DNA of 8,361 bases, from contig CAAFLF010000010.1 in NCBI GenBank assembly GCA_900763685.1, positions 1 to 8,361 of the forward strand. Direction: 5' to 3'. This document shows positions 4,940 through 8,361 of the stretch, piece after piece (positions within the stretch are counted from its first letter, which is position 1; every line of letters starts with the position of its first letter). Position numbers and translations under genes: made by a program. The notes beneath the pieces are model-generated. The model saw only the letters and a list, made by a program, of their open reading frames with translations, was not told where the DNA came from and did not search any database. This DNA is from an uncultured Oscillospiraceae bacterium (GTDB lineage: Bacteria; Bacillota; Clostridia; Oscillospirales; Oscillospiraceae).

Positions 4940-5029
4940 ATGGCATTGAACCTTCTCCTGATCTGCGGCGTCCTGGTGGCGGTCCTCATCGCCGCCATCG
5001 TCCTCATCGCCGTGAACAGCCGCCGCTGA
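4940..5029 (+). CDS. 29-residue single-span membrane microprotein
   Basis: This short gene has an excellent ribosome binding site (AAGGAGGG at 4926-4933, seven spacer bases) and ATG at 4940. It encodes MALNLLL, then a continuous run of Leu, Val, Ile and Ala to residue 24, and ends in AVNSRR. That makes one membrane helix with a very short N-terminus and two positive charges at the C-terminus, which suggests the C-terminal end faces the cytoplasm. It is the first gene behind the operator and lies 26 bases ahead of the GntR start, so it should be co-transcribed with the repressor and transporter. I do not know a named family for it. It may be a small subunit or modulator of the ABC permease, or a leader peptide whose translation affects gntR expression. 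Coding rather than chance is supported by the Shine-Dalgarno match and the uniform hydrophobicity. Confidence 0.72.
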   Translation: MALNLLLICGVLVAVLIAAIVLIAVNSRR

Positions 5030-5040
5030 ACCCCCATCCG

Positions 5041-5047
5041 AAAGGAG
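5041..5047 (+). promoter_or_regulatory. Ribosome binding site for the GTG-started GntR gene
   Basis: AAAGGAG lies eight bases ahead of GTG at 5056. No ATG in frame is nearby, and an upstream GTG at 5048 directly abuts this site, so 5056 is the likely start. Confidence 0.8.
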
Positions 5048-5055
5048 TGATCCCC

Positions 5056-5418
5056 GTGCTTACCCTCAACTACCGGGACAGCCGCCCCATCTACGAGCAG
5101 ATCAAGGATGGCCTGCGGCGCATGGTGGTCTCCGGGGCCCTGGCGCCGGACGAGAAGCTGCCCTCCGTCCGGGCACTGGCCACCCAGCTCTCCATCAACC
5201 CCAACACCATCCAGCGCTCCTACAACGAGCTGGAGGCCGAGGGCCTCATCTATTCCGTCCCCGGCAAGGGGAGCTTCGTCTCCCCGGACCGGAGCGCCGA
5301 CCTCCGGCGGCGCCTGGAGCTGACGGAGAAATTCCGGGAGATCGCCGCCGAGCTGCGGTATCTTGGCGTCGGGCAGGAGGAGCTGCTGGCGCTTATCAAG
5401 GAGGTCGCTGACCGATGA
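5056..5418 (+). CDS. GntR-family transcriptional regulator, YtrA subfamily
   Basis: A 120-residue DNA-binding repressor. Residues about 8-76 are a GntR winged helix: SRPIYEQIKDGLRRMV (first helix), LPSVRALATQLSINPNTIQR (helix-turn-helix) and SYNELEAEGLIYSVPGKGSF (wing, with the family GKGSF motif). The remaining 44 or so residues are a short helical tail with no ligand-binding domain. This is typical of the YtrA subgroup, in which the tail mediates dimerisation. Translation starts at GTG with AAAGGAG upstream. It overlaps the next gene by four bases (ATGA), so the two are translationally coupled. It likely binds the palindrome at 4896-4918 and represses the whole operon. The inducer is unknown; YtrA-type operons in Firmicutes often respond to cell-envelope antibiotics. 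Confidence 0.92.
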   Translation: MLTLNYRDSRPIYEQIKDGLRRMVVSGALAPDEKLPSVRALATQLSINPNTIQRSYNELEAEGLIYSVPGKGSFVSPDRSADLRRRLELTEKFREIAAELRYLGVGQEELLALIKEVADR

Positions 5419-6311
5419 TCCAAGTGAAGAATCTCACCAAGACCTTTGACGGCTTCACCGCCCTGTCCGACACCACCCTGACGGTGCCCCAGGGCAGTGT
5501 CTACGGTCTCGTGGGCCCCAACGGGGCCGGCAAATCCACCCTCATCCGCCACCTGACGGGCATCTACCGCCCGGATTCCGGCACCATCACCATCGACGGC
5601 CAGAGCGTCTGGGAGAACGCCGCCCTGAAAGCCCGGATCGCCTCCATCCCGGACGATTGGTACTACTTCAACACCGCCTCCATCCGGGATATGACCCGTT
5701 TCTACCGGGGCTTCTACCCCAGGTTCTCCATGGAGCGCTGGGAGAAGCTCCGGGACATCTTCCGCCTGGACGAGAAGCGGCCCATCCGCCGTCTCTCCAA
5801 GGGCATGCAGAAGCAGGCGGCCTTCTGGCTCTCCCTCTCCGCCATGCCGGACTGCCTCATCCTCGATGAGCCCGTGGACGGCCTGGACCCCGTCATGCGC
5901 CGCCAGGTCTGGTCCCTCGTCATGGGGGATGTCAGCGAGCGGGGCACCACCGTCCTGGTCTCCAGCCACAACCTCCGGGAGCTGGAGGATGTCTGCGACC
6001 ACGTGGGCATCCTGGACCACGGCAAGGTCCTGCTGGAGCGGTCCCTCGCCCAGCTGCAGGACAACATGGTGAAGCTCCAGGTGGTCTTCCCGGACGGCAT
6101 GACCGAGGTCCCCGCCGAGATCCCGGTGCTCCACGCCTCCAGGATCGGCCGCATCCACACCCTGATCCTCCGGATGAACGCGGACGAGGCCACGGCGCTG
6201 CTGGCCCAGTACCAGCCCCTGCTGGTGGACGCCGTGCCCCTGACGCTGGAGGAGATCTTCATCTACGAGTTGGGAGGTGCTGACTATGCAGTCAAAGACA
6301 TCGTTCTTTAA
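5415..6311 (+). CDS. ABC transporter ATP-binding protein
   Basis: A 298-residue cytoplasmic ATPase that would power the permease encoded next. Walker A is GPNGAGKST (34-42), Walker B LILDEP (148-153) with catalytic E152, D-loop GLDP (156-159) and switch histidine H185 (SSHNL). The signature is degenerate, LSKGMQKQ (127-134) instead of LSGGQ, as is common in BcrA/YtrB-like ATPases. The Q-loop position reads IPDDWYYF, with Asp where Gln is usual. About 80 residues follow the core domain; similar extensions occur in multidrug/bacteriocin-type exporters. Start overlaps the gntR stop by four bases and the 3' end overlaps the permease start by 26 bases, so the three proteins are made in coupled fashion. 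Importer or exporter role is not settled by sequence; no substrate-binding protein is encoded nearby, which favours export or a signalling/resistance role. Confidence 0.93.
   Translation: MIQVKNLTKTFDGFTALSDTTLTVPQGSVYGLVGPNGAGKSTLIRHLTGIYRPDSGTITIDGQSVWENAALKARIASIPDDWYYFNTASIRDMTRFYRGFYPRFSMERWEKLRDIFRLDEKRPIRRLSKGMQKQAAFWLSLSAMPDCLILDEPVDGLDPVMRRQVWSLVMGDVSERGTTVLVSSHNLRELEDVCDHVGILDHGKVLLERSLAQLQDNMVKLQVVFPDGMTEVPAEIPVLHASRIGRIHTLILRMNADEATALLAQYQPLLVDAVPLTLEEIFIYELGGADYAVKDIVL
6272..6277 (+). promoter_or_regulatory. Ribosome binding site setting the permease start
   Basis: GGGAGG at 6272-6277 lies inside the ATPase gene, eight bases before ATG at 6286. A GTG at 6277 in the same frame would overlap this site and is less likely as the start. 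Confidence 0.75.
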
Positions 6312-8172
6312 CCGGACCCTTTTCCGGAAAAACCTCAGCCGCTACTGGCCTCTCTGGGGCTTCGCCTCCTTCGTGGGTTTCCTGGCCCCCGCCGCCCTCC
6401 TGGTGCGGGTGATCCAGTCCGGCGAGACCAGCGTGGCGCCCCTCCGGGTCCGGGAGATCTACTACTACCTGGTGGCGGACGCCGTCCCCATCGTCTCCAT
6501 CGCCTACGCCATCCTCTGCGCCATGGCGGTCTGGAGCTATCTCTACAACGCCCGCAGCGTCGGCATGATGCACTCCCTGCCCATCCGGCGCCAGGGGCTC
6601 TTCCTCACGAACCTCCTTTCGGGCCTTGCCATGATGGCCATCCCCTACCTTGTGGCCGGGGGCCTGGGGACCCTCCTCTTCGCCTGCTGCGGCGGCTTTG
6701 ACGCCTGGGGGACCCTGGCCACGATCCTGGCCGTCATCGGCCAGAGCGTCACCTTCTTCGGCCTTGCCACCTTCTGCGCCTTTTTGACCGGCAACATCTT
6801 CGCCCTGCCCGTCCTCTACTTCCTTTTGAACTTCCTGGCCCCCCTGGGGGACTGGCTCTGCAACCTCTTCGCCCGGGGCTTCCTCTTCGGCTTCACGGCG
6901 GATTACTCCGGCACCGTGGACTTCCTCTGCCCCATGGTCTACCTCACCCAGCGGCTCTACGTCAACTCGGAGTATGAGACGGTGCGGGATTCCGCCTTGG
7001 AGTACCAAAACCGGCTGACCTCCGTCACGCTGGAGAACGCCTGGCTCATCGCGGCCTACGCCGCCGCCGGCCTGGTCTTCCTGGCTCTTGCCTACCTCCT
7101 CTACCGCCGCCGGGAGAGCGAGCGGGCCGGGGACGTGGTGGCCGTCCGGGTCTTCCGCCCGGTGTTCCGCTTCGGCGTGGCCGCCCTCAGCGCCCTCCTG
7201 GGCGGGCGGCTCCTCTACGCCCTTCTCTGGGAGAGCTTCCAGGTGGGGGACACCTTCACCCCCGTGCCCCTGGCCATCTGCCTCATCGTGGCGGGCCTCA
7301 TCGGCTACTATGCCGCCTCCATGCTCCTGGCGAAGTCCCTCCGGGTCTTCCGGGGAAGCGCCGTGGGAGCGTTGTGTCTCGTGGCCGCCTGCGTTGCCTT
7401 CTGCGCCGGGATGCGCTATGACCTCTTCGGCATCGAGCGCCGGATCCCGGACCAAAACGAGATCACCCAGCTGGAGATCTACCTCGCGAGAAACACCTAC
7501 TACCTCACCCCGGAGGATCAGCCGGAGCTCCTCTCCGGCGCCCAGGATCTCCAGCGGACCCTCATCGCCCAGAAGGACCTCATCCGGAGCAACTATGAGA
7601 CCTACCGCCACGGCGGCAGCTCCTCCGACCCCGACGCCTCCACCAACATCCGCTACATCTACACCCTGAAGAATGGGGCCACCGTGGAGCGCTTCTACAC
7701 GGTCTCCTTCGCCCGCTCCGACCTGTCGGTGCCCGGCAGCTACGCCAACGCCATGGATGCCTACGTCAACAGCCCCGCCCTGCGCCAGGCCCGCCTCCGC
7801 TGGGGCGACCCGGAGTTCCACGTGGAGAGCGGCTGGTTCTCCATCCAGGACGGCGATGACAACTTCACTCTCGGCACCCAGGAGTGTGAAACCCTCCTCT
7901 CCGCCATCGCCCGGGACGCCGAGAACGGGAACTGGGGCCGCTACGACTGGTTTGAGGACGACGGGACCGCCTACGCCATGGACCTGAGCTTCGACTTCTA
8001 CCGGGACCTCATCGACGAGCGCGGCACCCACTACCAGAGCTACGACAGCATCTATATCACCGTCCGCCCCGAGATGACCGAGACGAAGCAGGCCCTCCTG
8101 GACCTGAACCTCGCCACCGAGCAGGACTTCGTCACCTGGCAGGAGCTGAACGGCATCACCACCGAAGCCTGA
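6286..8172 (+). CDS. ABC transporter permease with large extracellular C-terminal domain
   Basis: A 628-residue membrane subunit paired with the preceding ATPase. I count about nine hydrophobic spans: roughly 22-42, 62-87, 104-132, 144-168, 171-195, 253-274, 296-316, 328-349 and 358-376. A conserved-looking cytoplasmic loop, ARSVGMMHSLPIRRQG (89-104), follows span 2 and is a plausible ATPase-coupling segment. After span 9, starting MRYDLFGIERRIPD, about 250 residues are soluble and lack any span. With the basic N-terminus inside, an odd number of spans puts this domain outside the cell. The layout fits GntR-linked YtrC/YtrD-like permeases; I recall such tails being given a DUF label in clostridial proteins (possibly DUF6449, not verified). 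The outer domain may sense or bind the substrate. Only one permease gene is present, so it probably forms a homodimer. Confidence 0.85.
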   Translation: MQSKTSFFNRTLFRKNLSRYWPLWGFASFVGFLAPAALLVRVIQSGETSVAPLRVREIYYYLVADAVPIVSIAYAILCAMAVWSYLYNARSVGMMHSLPIRRQGLFLTNLLSGLAMMAIPYLVAGGLGTLLFACCGGFDAWGTLATILAVIGQSVTFFGLATFCAFLTGNIFALPVLYFLLNFLAPLGDWLCNLFARGFLFGFTADYSGTVDFLCPMVYLTQRLYVNSEYETVRDSALEYQNRLTSVTLENAWLIAAYAAAGLVFLALAYLLYRRRESERAGDVVAVRVFRPVFRFGVAALSALLGGRLLYALLWESFQVGDTFTPVPLAICLIVAGLIGYYAASMLLAKSLRVFRGSAVGALCLVAACVAFCAGMRYDLFGIERRIPDQNEITQLEIYLARNTYYLTPEDQPELLSGAQDLQRTLIAQKDLIRSNYETYRHGGSSSDPDASTNIRYIYTLKNGATVERFYTVSFARSDLSVPGSYANAMDAYVNSPALRQARLRWGDPEFHVESGWFSIQDGDDNFTLGTQECETLLSAIARDAENGNWGRYDWFEDDGTAYAMDLSFDFYRDLIDERGTHYQSYDSIYITVRPEMTETKQALLDLNLATEQDFVTWQELNGITTEA

Positions 8173-8361
8173 CCCCATCCCCGCCCCGCCGCCCCCCACC
8201 CCCCGCGGGGCGGCGTGTCGCCCGGTTGACCAACCGGGGGTGCCGGGGAAGCCCGGCCACTTTCCACCCCCATTTTCTTTTTGGTGGGCCCCAAAAAGAC
8301 TACGCCCGCAGGCGTGTGCCGGAGGCAACCGCCGCGTAGCGGCGGCACTTAGCCGGAGGTA
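8173..8361. other. Hairpin-dense intergenic tail, probable dispersed repeats
   Basis: No gene is supported here. Seven short inverted repeats follow one another: CGCCGCCCC/GGGGCGGCG (8187-8215), CCCGGTT/AACCGGG (8221-8238), GCCGGG/CCCGGC (8242-8257), CTTTTTGG/CCAAAAAG (8277-8298), ACGCC/GGCGT (8302-8315), TGCC/GGCA (8317-8327) and CCGCCGC/GCGGCGG (8329-8345). The octamer GCCGGAGG occurs at 8318-8325 and again at 8352-8359. The first two hairpins may end the ABC operon, although neither has a U tract. The rest looks like a repeat family cut by the window edge. Confidence 0.6.
8187..8238 (+). terminator. Possible terminator of the ABC operon (no U tract)
   Basis: Two GC-rich hairpins, 9 bp (8187-8195 with 8207-8215) and 7 bp (8221-8227 with 8232-8238), lie 15 bases after the permease stop codon. 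Neither is followed by a run of T, so termination here may be weak or factor-dependent. Confidence 0.4.

Noticed and set aside
6292..8328. 678-residue open frame antisense to the permease gene
   Set aside because: Low-complexity Gly/Glu/Ala/Val composition, no ribosome binding site or domain; another GC-driven shadow. The sense frame has clear membrane spans.

Overview
The window reads as a chromosomal stretch from a GC-rich member of the Clostridia, most likely a gut Oscillospiraceae-type bacterium. This rests on strong AAAGGAGG-type ribosome binding sites, third codon positions that are almost all C or G, a clostridial-style ferredoxin, a sortase-anchored surface protein ending in PPKTGD, and a GntR/ABC operon of the YtrA type. 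The organism assignment is inference; no rRNA or other marker gene is present.

Layout. Positions 1-233 hold one copy of a structured intergenic repeat and the leader of a small [4Fe-4S] ferredoxin gene (234-413), which ends in a strong terminator. After a sigma-A-like promoter and a GC-rich foldable leader comes a large secreted surface protein (649-2658): signal peptide, beta-helix-like core, MucBP-like domain and cell-wall sorting signal, followed by a terminator at 2684-2713. Positions 2714-3060 are a gene-free mosaic of repeats. It contains a CCCCGTC heptamer tract, several perfect hairpins, a second copy of the 147-bp repeat, and a pair of perfect 24-bp inverted arms around that copy. 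A DMT/EamA-family transporter (3217-4116) has its own promoter and shares a bidirectional terminator with a convergent minus-strand gene of unknown function (4154-4747).

That minus-strand gene faces away from an operon on the plus strand. The operon has a TTGACA -35 box, a palindromic operator (4896-4918), a 29-residue single-membrane-span microprotein (4940-5029), a GTG-started YtrA-type GntR repressor (5056-5418), an ABC ATPase (5415-6311) and a nine-span ABC permease with a large predicted extracellular C-terminal domain (6286-8172). The last three genes overlap end to start, so they are probably translationally coupled. By analogy with ytr operons, the repressor probably shuts off its own operon until an envelope-related signal relieves it. 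The microprotein is the least expected member and may be a small subunit or modulator of the transporter.

The window ends in about 165 bases of tightly packed hairpins that look like another dispersed-repeat block. No CRISPR array, rRNA, tRNA, transposase or phage gene was seen. The items that most deserve a second look are the microprotein, the duplicated hairpin repeat with its flanking inverted arms, and the leader of the surface-protein gene.
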